Shown here piece after piece: positions 9,953 through 16,991 of a stretch of DNA of 32,895 nt. The stretch spans positions 1 through 32,895 of the forward strand of contig LNEO01000242.1 in assembly GCA_001465015.1 (NCBI GenBank), given 5' to 3'. The translations under genes were made by a program, and so were the position numbers. This stretch comes from Deltaproteobacteria bacterium Ga0077539. GTDB lineage: Bacteria > Myxococcota_A > Polyangia > Polyangiales > Ga0077539. Position 1 is the first letter of the stretch, and each line of letters starts with the position of its first letter. The notes under the pieces are model-generated. The model had not been told where the DNA came from. It ran no database searches and was given only the letters and a program-made list of their open reading frames with translations.

Positions 9953-11068
9953 ATGCGTCGATCGTCAGTCCTTCGTCTGTGCTCCTCTGCCCTCCTGCTC
10001 GTGACCGTCGCGCTCCCTGGCTGCGTGTCCAACGCTGGAATGCTCATCGCGCAGGGTCTGCCGTCGTACAACGAGAGCGCCGCGCTCGCGGTGAACCAGC
10101 AGCTCCTGCTGAACCTCGTGCGGCTGCGCTATCGCGACACGCCGTTCTTCTTGGAGCTCGGGACGCTCAGCGCTCAGCAGACGACGAGCGTCAACGCGAC
10201 GCTGGGCGGCGCCGCGTCCGCGCTCCCCGCTGCGCCGGCGGGCAGCATCAACGCTGGCATCGGCGCGACGTTTAGCGCCACGCCGACGGCGATCTTCACG
10301 CCGCTGCAAGGGGAGGCGTTTGTCCGCCGACTGCTCGCGCCCATTCCGGTGACCGCTGTGATGGCGCTCGCGCAGTCTGGATGGAGCGTGGCCCGCGTGA
10401 TCTCGCTGCTGGTCGAGCAGATCGGCCCGCTCGAAAACGCAGCCTCGGCGTCGGGACCCACGCCCGACACGGCGCCGACGTTCGAGTCGTTTCGCGGCTT
10501 CGCTCGGGACCTGCGGGCGCTACAGCTCGCGGGAGCGCTGCAGTTCGGCGTCACCGCGAACGCCACGCCGGGAGCGAGCCCGCTGCCGGCGATCGCCTTC
10601 ACTGAGACGCCCGGCGTGCGGGACGCGGCTGCTCGCGTGCGAAACACCCTCGGGTTGACGACGGGGTCTGGAGTGTTGCCGCTGCTCTCGGACGCGGGAC
10701 TCGAGCCTCCGGAGGTGGGGCTCCGCGTGCGCACGCGATCGCTGCTCGGCGCGCTGTTTCTGCTCTCTCACTCGGTGCGGCCACCAGAGCGCCACGTGCG
10801 CGCCGGGCTCGTCACGGTCACTCGTCGAGACAACGGCGCCGTCTTCGACTGGAACGACGCGCTCGCCGGGCTCATGCGCATCGAGTGCTCGCCCGCGGAG
10901 CCCTCCGACGCCTTCGTCCGCGTTCAGTATCGCGGGCACTGGTTTTTTCTCAGGGACAACGACCTCGAGAGCAAGTCGACGTTCATGCTGCTCTCGGAGG
11001 TGTTCAGCATGCAGGCGGGCAGCTCGAACGCGATCGCGCCCGCCCTCACGCTCCCGCTGGGGCGTTGA
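9953..11068 (+). CDS. Hypothetical lipoprotein
   Basis: The 371-residue product has a lipoprotein signal (MRRSSVLRLCSSALLLVTVALPGC). The mature N-terminus reads YNESAALAVNQQLLLNLVRL then RYRDTPFFLELG, a conserved-looking opening that I associate with uncharacterised proteobacterial envelope proteins. An Ala/Gly-rich region near residues 75-110 follows. The C-terminal third carries VRVQYRGHWFFLRDNDLESK and ends with a short Ala-rich tail. No enzyme motif is visible. It follows the MopE-like gene by 88 bases on the same strand, but a GC palindrome right after that stop suggests it may have its own transcript. Function is unknown. Confidence 0.82.
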   Translation: MRRSSVLRLCSSALLLVTVALPGCVSNAGMLIAQGLPSYNESAALAVNQQLLLNLVRLRYRDTPFFLELGTLSAQQTTSVNATLGGAASALPAAPAGSINAGIGATFSATPTAIFTPLQGEAFVRRLLAPIPVTAVMALAQSGWSVARVISLLVEQIGPLENAASASGPTPDTAPTFESFRGFARDLRALQLAGALQFGVTANATPGASPLPAIAFTETPGVRDAAARVRNTLGLTTGSGVLPLLSDAGLEPPEVGLRVRTRSLLGALFLLSHSVRPPERHVRAGLVTVTRRDNGAVFDWNDALAGLMRIECSPAEPSDAFVRVQYRGHWFFLRDNDLESKSTFMLLSEVFSMQAGSSNAIAPALTLPLGR

Positions 11069-11180
11069 GCGCGCATCGAGTTCTCCGGTGACGAGCACTG
11101 CGATGGCGTCGCAAAAGGCGGCCGATGGTCGCGAGCGGTCCGTGGTGCGAGGGGCCGGTAAACCCCTTCGGGGTCAACGC

Positions 11181-11211
11181 TTGACGTCCGGTCGTGTGGC
11201 GCGTTCACAAT
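11181..11211 (+). promoter_or_regulatory. Candidate promoter of the AIPR gene
   Basis: TTGACG at 11181-11186 and CACAAT at 11206-11211 are separated by 19 bases, slightly long for a housekeeping promoter. A start about 7 bases downstream would leave a leader of some 27 bases containing the GGAGG ribosome site at 11233-11237. A small hairpin (ACCCC-TTC-GGGGT, 11162-11174) lies just upstream. Confidence 0.35.
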
Positions 11212-11244
11212 GACCATGACGCACGGAGTTTCGGAGGCAACCGT

Positions 11245-12981
11245 ATGTACGACAAGATCATGGGTGAGATTCGCGACCACGCATTCTACCGCGAGAACTT
11301 CCCGAACGACGGTCAGCGCTTCGTCGCATGGTACCTGCATCGCGTGTTGCTCCTCGACATGCACGCGACCAAGGCTGCCATTACGGACGGCCAGAACGAC
11401 AAGCAGATCGACGCGATCGTCGTCGAAGACGGGGAGGACCGGCGCATCCGCGTGATCCAGGGCAAGTTCGTCAATCCCGGCGCGATCGACGCGGTGCCAC
11501 TCCGCGAGGTGCTGGCAGCTTGGACACGCTTGAAGGACCTGCCGCGGCTCCAGGTGGAGTGCTCTGGCAAGCTTGCCGAGCGTCTCGAGGCCATGCGCGT
11601 CGCGCTCGATGACGACTACGATGTGCAGTTCGAGCTCCTCACGACCGGGCACCTCACGCAGGCGGCGGAGACCGACTTCGACGCCTTCAAAGCAACGATG
11701 AGCGATGACAGCGACTTCAACGCTGGACTTACGCTCGTCGACTCCGCGCTCCTGGAGACGAGACTGTCCGAGGCAGAACAGCGCGACCTGCCCGAGCTCG
11801 CATGCGAGATCCAACTCGACCCCAACCGAGCGCTCGTGAGCGACGAAGCGAACGTCCGGGTAATCATCGCGATGTTGCCGATCGAACGCTGTCTGAAGCT
11901 GCCAGGCATCGTCGATGGCAAGCTGTTTCGGCGAAACGTCCGACAGAGCCTCGGCCTCAGTAACAAGGTCAACAAGGCCTTGCGTAGCACTCTCACGAGC
12001 GCAGAGAAGGCGCCGTATTTCTTTTTCTTCCACAACGGCATTACGGCACTGTGCCGGAGTTTCTCGCTCTCGGAGGACCGCCGCACTCTCAAGGTGCAAG
12101 GGCTCTCGGTGGTGAATGGCTGCCAGTCACTCTCGACGATCTACGCGACGTCGGGCAAGGTCGCGCAGAAGTCGGGGTCGGTGCTCTTCAGGGTCTACGA
12201 GATCCCACAGCTCGACCTTGGCGACGCAATCAGCATCAACACGAACTCACAGAGCGCAGTCAAGCCGCGCGATCTGCGCAGCAACGACAAGTCGATGCGC
12301 TCCATTAAGAAGCGCTACCAAGACGGCGTACCTGGCGGCTACTTCATCACGAAACGCGGCGAGGTGCGGCCCGCGGACAAGGAAGCGGCGAAGTGCGTCG
12401 ATGCCACCGACTATGCGCGCATGGTCGTGTCTTGGCAGTGCCAGCGCCCCAACCTCGCGTCGAACGAGAAGAAGCTGTTCGACGAGCATTACAAGACGCT
12501 CTTTCACCCCGAACTCGACGCACAATCGATCCTCGCCCTTCGCATGTGGGTCAACGAGATCGACAAGCACTGGGAGACACTCGACATCAACGAAGCAATC
12601 AAGGCCGTGCGTGGCTCGGCGCGGTTCCACATGCTGTTCGCTGTCTCGCAGCTCATCGCCCAGGCGAGCAACCAGTCTGACAAAGTGCCGCTGCCAGCAG
12701 CGACGACGGGCGCGCTCCAGTACGCCCCGATGGTGCTTGCTCAAGCGAAGCAGTGCCTCAACCAAGCGCTCCAGCAAGCTATGGCCCAGTCCGCTGCCGC
12801 GGGGAAAGTATTCAGTCCGCAGAACTGGCTCAAGGGCAAGGGGGCGATCGCCGACGAGCAACTCGTCGCGGGCACGATCGTGAACGTGCTGAAAAACATG
12901 GGAGGTCCTGAGCTCGCACCGGTGATGGCGAGCCTCACGCTGCCGGCGGCCAAGTTCTCGTTCCGCTGGACGGCCGAGTAG
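11245..12981 (+). CDS. AIPR family protein, probable phage-resistance (abortive infection) effector
   Basis: The 578-residue product matches the AIPR family. In the middle it shows APYFFFFHNGITALC (Asn264) and SVVNGCQSLSTIY (Asn291), followed by INTNSQSAVKPRDLRSND. The N-terminal 120 residues look like a restriction-endonuclease fold: NDKQIDAIVV then RIRVIQGKF, giving Asp56, Gln72 and Lys74 in a D-x15-QxK arrangement. It is probably a cytoplasmic nuclease-like protein acting against phage, although activity is inferred. The ATG at 11245 is preferred because a GGAGG site sits 7 bases before it; an alternative start 51 bases earlier lacks one. It is the first gene of the accessory island. AIPR proteins often sit near restriction genes, as here. 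Confidence 0.9.
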   Translation: MYDKIMGEIRDHAFYRENFPNDGQRFVAWYLHRVLLLDMHATKAAITDGQNDKQIDAIVVEDGEDRRIRVIQGKFVNPGAIDAVPLREVLAAWTRLKDLPRLQVECSGKLAERLEAMRVALDDDYDVQFELLTTGHLTQAAETDFDAFKATMSDDSDFNAGLTLVDSALLETRLSEAEQRDLPELACEIQLDPNRALVSDEANVRVIIAMLPIERCLKLPGIVDGKLFRRNVRQSLGLSNKVNKALRSTLTSAEKAPYFFFFHNGITALCRSFSLSEDRRTLKVQGLSVVNGCQSLSTIYATSGKVAQKSGSVLFRVYEIPQLDLGDAISINTNSQSAVKPRDLRSNDKSMRSIKKRYQDGVPGGYFITKRGEVRPADKEAAKCVDATDYARMVVSWQCQRPNLASNEKKLFDEHYKTLFHPELDAQSILALRMWVNEIDKHWETLDINEAIKAVRGSARFHMLFAVSQLIAQASNQSDKVPLPAATTGALQYAPMVLAQAKQCLNQALQQAMAQSAAAGKVFSPQNWLKGKGAIADEQLVAGTIVNVLKNMGGPELAPVMASLTLPAAKFSFRWTAE

Positions 12982-13112
12982 CACGCCAGCGCTTCGACTT
13001 ACTTGCCTCTGCGCAACTCCGAATCGACCGAAAGGGCAGAGGTCGATCGAGCCGCGAGGCGCGTCTTGCTCGGCGCACACACGGTCGGCCAATCAGTTCA
13101 ACGCGCGCTCAC

Positions 13113-13141
13113 TTGGTTGGTGCTCCCTCTCTCCCCATCAT
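13113..13141 (+). promoter_or_regulatory. Weak candidate promoter before the 289-residue gene
   Basis: TTGGTT at 13113-13118 and CATCAT at 13136-13141 are spaced by exactly 17 bases. Matches to consensus are modest (3/6 and 4/6). The 230 bases between the AIPR stop and the next ATG otherwise hold nothing I can identify. Confidence 0.25.
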
Positions 13142-13211
13142 CCGCCGACGCTGGTAGCGTGCCGTCTCGATGGCGCAGCCGTGGAGGGCACCGCGCCCAG
13201 GAGGACGTACG

Positions 13212-14081
13212 ATGGGAAGGACCAAGAAAGACGACGGCGACTCGAAGAGCGCCGAGGAGACTGTCTCTGCGATCGACGCCGGAGGGGAAGAGAAGAGCGG
13301 CTCCGACGGGCTCACGCCCAAGGACGTTCGCTTTCTCGATAAGGTCTCGCGGCTGCTCATTGGGCTCGCGGGCCGCAAGAACTTCGCGCGCGCGTCGCTC
13401 TACGGGTACAGCGTCGAGCAGCACCGCGAGGGCTGGCAGCTCTATCGCACGGCGATGGGCGAAAACATCCCGCTCGATCACCTCGTTCCAACCTTGCCGG
13501 TGAGCCCCGACGCCGCCCAGAACCTGTTGCTCAAGCTCGACAAGTTCGAGAACCGCTGGTTTCCCACCACGCGGAGCGTGATTCGACGCTTCGCGCCGAA
13601 GCGAAGCAAGGACGCGAGCGACAACGAGCCGACGCCGCTCGAGCTCGCGTTCTTCGACAAGCTCGAACAAAAGCCGCTGGGACCCGCCGTCATCGGTTCG
13701 GTCACATTGTTCGTCGAACGCGTCGCGGGACTCGACACGAGCGACGTCCCAGGCGCCAAGAAGGTTCGCGCGGTCCTCGCAGAACGAGGGCTCACCAACG
13801 ACGCGCTCGACGAAGTACGCAAGCTCCTCACGCAGGCCGCCACGCCCACGACGACGTCGAGCAAAGAGAAAGTGACCGCTGAAGCCGCAGCGAAGAGCGA
13901 GGCCGAGCGACGCGACGAACAGCGCGCGGCGCTGGCAGCGTTGCGCAAGTGGCGCGAGGATTGGCGCACGACGCTCGCGGAAGCGTTCACCTACAACACC
14001 AAGGTCGAGCTCGGCCTGCTCGCGGTGAAGGGTCGAAAGAAGTCCGACGACGGCGCGGACGACGAAGAAACCGAAGAGTAA
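13212..14081 (+). CDS. Hypothetical 289-residue protein
   Basis: The start is well supported: AGGAGG at 13199-13204, then 7 bases, then ATG. The N-terminal 35 residues are charged and probably disordered. Residues about 37-160 are mainly helical, with VRFLDKVSRLLIGLAGRKNF, YGYSVEQHREGWQLYRTAMG and LLKLDKFENRWFPTTRSV. A helical part follows, then a charged region rich in Ala, Lys and Glu (about 215-250), then RKWREDWRTTLAEAFTYNTK and a Lys/Asp/Glu tail. There is no signal peptide or membrane segment. I do not recognise a family. It lies between the AIPR gene and the three-gene cassette, so it may belong to the island or be a resident gene that the island flanks. Confidence 0.82.
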   Translation: MGRTKKDDGDSKSAEETVSAIDAGGEEKSGSDGLTPKDVRFLDKVSRLLIGLAGRKNFARASLYGYSVEQHREGWQLYRTAMGENIPLDHLVPTLPVSPDAAQNLLLKLDKFENRWFPTTRSVIRRFAPKRSKDASDNEPTPLELAFFDKLEQKPLGPAVIGSVTLFVERVAGLDTSDVPGAKKVRAVLAERGLTNDALDEVRKLLTQAATPTTTSSKEKVTAEAAAKSEAERRDEQRAALAALRKWREDWRTTLAEAFTYNTKVELGLLAVKGRKKSDDGADDEETEE

Positions 14082-14118
14082 CGGGTTCGCTGGGGGGCTC
14101 GGACCGGTCTACATGGGG

Positions 14119-14227
14119 GTCGCGAACGGGTCTGCAGGCCGTCCGACACCGCGCGCGTGGCGGTCGGATACCACCGCGATGATGTCTGTGACCGACGCGA
14201 CAGGGGTCCGACACCAATCGCGACGGT
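14119..14227 (+). repeat. Degenerate tandem repeats of 21-22 bases
   Basis: GTCCGACACC at 14141, GTCGGATACC at 14163, GTCTGTGACC at 14184 and GTCCGACACC at 14206 recur every 21-22 bases. The following bases in most units are close to NNYCGCGAYRG. A weaker unit (GTCGCGAACG) begins at 14119, and GGGACGACC near 14228 may be another. The spacing, two helical turns, would place copies on one face of the DNA, as in an operator or iteron array. The block lies about 330 bases upstream of the three-gene cassette, in a 476-base gap without a gene. Confidence 0.5.
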
Positions 14228-14300
14228 GGGACGACCAGTGAGCGACCGAAGACCGCGCGTCAACGGGCAACGCCGCGAGCGACGAGCTGGAGCGTGGCGC

Positions 14301-14363
14301 AAAGAAAAAGGCCGACGGCAAGGTAGGCGTGGGGGGGGGACCGCCTCGGGCTCACCGTCGGCC
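14301..14363 (-). terminator. Inverted repeat with T-tract on the minus strand
   Basis: GGCCGACGG (14310-14318) and CCGTCGGCC (14355-14363) are perfect 9-base arms. A nested AGGCG/CGCCT pair (14325-14329, 14342-14346) and a run of nine G (14331-14339) lie in the loop. Read on the minus strand, the stem is followed directly by TTTTTCTTT, which is terminator-like. No minus-strand gene is visible upstream of it, so it might end an antisense or non-coding transcript, or be a structured element of the + strand leader. Confidence 0.4.
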
Positions 14364-14557
14364 CGACGAGAGAGCTACCACGGTGGGCGCAGAGCGCAAG
14401 CGGGCGCGAGACCAAGCACCAGCGTCAGCGAGACACAGCACCCCTGCGATGTGCCATGCTTCATCCACGCGATACGGGATCGCGTCTCGCGGAATGGGCA
14501 CGAGAGTCCGCGTGTTGCAGATCTATCGACGACCGACGCCTTCGACGCATCAGCGCC

Positions 14558-15133
14558 ATGAGCCCGATCCCAGACTTCGACATCAACGGGGTGCTGCCTC
14601 CGTTCACCGGGTCGCCCGCAGCCACCGCGAACCGATCACCGTATCGCGCCACGTTGGTCGAGTTCGTCACGCGCTTCGCGACCACGCCCGCGCGGCGCGG
14701 ACTGCTCCGCGGGCTACTCGAACTCCGGCGCGAGCTACGAAACGCGGGGATCACAGAGGGCTTCCAGTGGTTGGATGGCAGCTTCGTCGAAGATGTCGAA
14801 GGGCACCATGAGCGGAATCCCGGCGACATCGACGTGGTGACGTTTGTCGTGCCGCCAAGCGAGATGCGCGGTGACGCATGGGACCGCTTTGCTCGTTCTC
14901 GCTTGGACCTCTTCGATCGTCGCCTAACCAAGCCGCGGTTTTCGTGTGATGCGTTCTACGTCTCCCTTACGCCCAGCGACCCCCGAACGTTGGTGAGTTT
15001 CACAGCGTATTGGTTTGCTCTGTTCTCTCACCGACGAGACGCCATTTGGAAAGGGCTCGTTGAGGTTCCGCTCGATGGACTGGACGACGACCAAGCCGCG
15101 TGGAACGTGTTGGAGTCGAAGAACGAGCCATGA
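14558..15133 (+). CDS. DUF6932-like nucleotidyltransferase-fold protein, first gene of a three-gene cassette
   Basis: This is a 191-residue cytoplasmic protein. It opens with IPDFDINGVLPPFTG, the opening typical of the DUF6932 group, which fixes the start at 14558 although no ribosome site is obvious. The core carries WLDGSFVED (Gly74-Ser75) followed by NPGDIDVVTF (Asp90, Asp92). This GS...DxD pattern is that of minimal nucleotidyltransferases such as those in toxin-antitoxin and abortive-infection systems. A helical and beta C-terminus follows, with FSCDAFYVSL and VSFTAYWFALF. The stop overlaps the next start as ATGA (15130-15133), so translation is probably coupled. Transfer of a nucleotide to a target is possible but not shown; a non-catalytic role is also possible. 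Confidence 0.85.
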   Translation: MSPIPDFDINGVLPPFTGSPAATANRSPYRATLVEFVTRFATTPARRGLLRGLLELRRELRNAGITEGFQWLDGSFVEDVEGHHERNPGDIDVVTFVVPPSEMRGDAWDRFARSRLDLFDRRLTKPRFSCDAFYVSLTPSDPRTLVSFTAYWFALFSHRRDAIWKGLVEVPLDGLDDDQAAWNVLESKNEP

Positions 15134-16446
15134 GCAACCAGCGCGAGATCGAACAACTCCACGCTGAGCTCGGCGCAATCGACGCTCTCCTCGCAGAGTT
15201 GCCGGAGGAAGGCAGCGCGCTCGAACGTCTCGGGCTCGAATCGAGAAGAGACGAACTCGCCGAGCAACTTCGCGTACTTCAGGCTCACAGCAGCACGCGA
15301 GCCGCGCCGGCTACAGTGAGCCTTGTGTTCGGCGGAAAACCCGTTATCGGTGACTCCGCGATCGACGCGCGGTTCGCGGCTGATCGCCTCCGCGACTATC
15401 AAGAGCTCATCGCGCTGATCCACGCCGATCGGCTCGGTTCACTCCGCGCGCGTGGGGCCGTCCCGCACCGTGACGACACACGCTTGGTCGTCACGGGTAT
15501 CGAGCACGGCTGCTTCGGATTCCGGCTCGAAGAGCAGGCTGGTTCGCTCGCGGGAACCAACACCGGCATCGCCGACGACATCAACACGCTGAGCCAATTG
15601 CTGGAAGGCGCTGCCACCTCCGAGCCAGAGTTTCTCGCTCTCGCCTCCACGTTGAGTTCCCGCGTCCTTGCGAAGCTCACGAACTTCTTCGGCGACATGG
15701 ACGACAGCTCGGCGACGATTTCAATCGAAGCGCCAGCGCAAATCGTGAGCCTAAATCGTGCGCAAATGCGTAAGGCACGAAGCACGACAGAACATACCAC
15801 TGTTGAGCAACGCGAGATCGATGGACTACGTGTGGTGGGTGCGGGCCCACGCGAAACGGCAACAGGAAGCGTCTCCGTCGCATTTCGACACGCCGTTTCA
15901 GGCCGCATGGAGATGAGCGTAGCGTCCGTGGTGGGAGTGCTCAGCGAAGCAGAGCGCGAACAGATCGGTGCGACGTTCGGCAAGGCACTCGAGCTCGACG
16001 TCGGCGTTACGATCGCGACCGCCAACGGCAAGACTCGATCTTCGTATGAGTACCGCTGGCATGCGCAGAGCCCCTTCAACAAGTGGTTCGATCGACTGAG
16101 AGCGCTGCAATCGTCGAACAAAGAACTCGCAGCAGAGCCGAGCGCGGCGTCGATGGATGCGGCGTTTATCGCCGCGCGCGACGTGCTCGAACGCCTCTGG
16201 CTCCATCACCTCGACGCCGTGGAATCGATCCATCTCGACGCCGACGGAGGGGTCGGGATCTATCTCGGAGAGCCAACGAAGCGCTACATCGTTCTGCTCT
16301 GTGACCTCGACGGAAGCGTCGGGGTGCTCTGCACGGAGCGCGGCGGAGAGAGCACGGCCTGGGACATCCCTGCCGAGCGTGCGGCTACCGACAGCTTGGA
16401 GCCGCACGTTCAGCGCATGGCGACGTTTCTGAAGGGGGAATCATGA
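15130..16446 (+). CDS. Hypothetical 438-residue protein, second gene of the cassette
   Basis: This starts within an ATGA overlap with the DUF6932-like gene and ends in a second ATGA overlap with the next gene. Residues about 1-55 are a likely coiled coil (IEQLHAELGAIDALLAELP, then SRRDELAEQLRVL). Residues 60-330 are mixed alpha/beta, with YQELIALIHADRLGSLRARG, TRLVVTGIEHGCFGFRLEEQ and GRMEMSVASVVGVLSEAERE. The C-terminal part, about 345-438, has a helix (FIAARDVLERLWLHHLD) and then HLDADGGVGIYLGE and RYIVLLCDLDGSVGVLC, a DGGV-type beta element I associate with small uncharacterised bacterial cassettes. No catalytic motif is clear. It has no signal peptide. It may be a partner or regulator of the nucleotidyltransferase-like protein. 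Confidence 0.85.
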   Translation: MSNQREIEQLHAELGAIDALLAELPEEGSALERLGLESRRDELAEQLRVLQAHSSTRAAPATVSLVFGGKPVIGDSAIDARFAADRLRDYQELIALIHADRLGSLRARGAVPHRDDTRLVVTGIEHGCFGFRLEEQAGSLAGTNTGIADDINTLSQLLEGAATSEPEFLALASTLSSRVLAKLTNFFGDMDDSSATISIEAPAQIVSLNRAQMRKARSTTEHTTVEQREIDGLRVVGAGPRETATGSVSVAFRHAVSGRMEMSVASVVGVLSEAEREQIGATFGKALELDVGVTIATANGKTRSSYEYRWHAQSPFNKWFDRLRALQSSNKELAAEPSAASMDAAFIAARDVLERLWLHHLDAVESIHLDADGGVGIYLGEPTKRYIVLLCDLDGSVGVLCTERGGESTAWDIPAERAATDSLEPHVQRMATFLKGES

Positions 16447-16892
16447 GCGTCCGTCCGATCGATGAGCCCATTCCCGGCGACGAACTCCTCTATCGCTCGG
16501 TCGCGGATGCGGACGTCGTCGATGGCGTTCTCCGCGAGACCGCGGTCGACCTTCAGGGGATGTCCGTGTTTCGGCAGAAGTACTGCCCAACAGCAGACGA
16601 CGCACTTCAACGAAGCAAAGCCGCGGGGAGAACCCACCACTCGGGCGTGGTCGAGACGAAGCCGTCGCTGTTTTCTGAGCCTGTGAGTCTCAACAACAAC
16701 ACACAATGGGAGGCCTTCGCTGTCGACGCGCCCAGCGAGACCGAAGACGTCGCGCATGCCGAGATTCGAACGCGTCGTGAAGGTGACCCCAGCCGCGAAG
16801 CCGACAAGCCCAAGAGCGCCAGCGCGAAGCTCCAGCTCAAGCACTGGCTCGCAGCCAAGATGCGCGTCGCCCTGCCACCATCGCCCCCCTGA
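16443..16892 (+). CDS. Hypothetical 149-residue protein, third gene of the cassette
   Basis: The start lies in an ATGA overlap, with AGGGGGA just upstream as a ribosome site. Recognisable elements are DELLYRSV (14-20), GMSVFRQKYCP (39-49), GVVETKPSLF (68-77) and AHAEIRT (104-110). Together they recall small partner proteins encoded next to genes with the DGGV-type domain, but I cannot name the family. The C-terminal 40 residues are Lys/Arg-rich and may be disordered or bind nucleic acid. Coupled translation with the two genes before it argues for a stoichiometric complex or an immunity-like role. It is followed by 99 bases without a visible signal before the methyltransferase gene. Confidence 0.8.
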   Translation: MSVRPIDEPIPGDELLYRSVADADVVDGVLRETAVDLQGMSVFRQKYCPTADDALQRSKAAGRTHHSGVVETKPSLFSEPVSLNNNTQWEAFAVDAPSETEDVAHAEIRTRREGDPSREADKPKSASAKLQLKHWLAAKMRVALPPSPP

Positions 16893-16991
16893 AGCGCTGC
16901 TTCGCCCACCGCCCTCGACCACACGCGCGACACACACGTCCCACCTGCGCGAAGCTTGCGGTCACGCGCCGATGGCACGAACATCCCGCTC

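Noticed and set aside
14331..14339. G9 tract as a phase-variation switch
   Set aside because: It lies outside any reading frame and more than 200 bases from the next start, so frame switching is unlikely.
16956..16991. TTG start for the methyltransferase at 16956
   Set aside because: No ribosome site and a rare start codon; GTG at 16992 is kept as the working start, although it also lacks a clear ribosome site.
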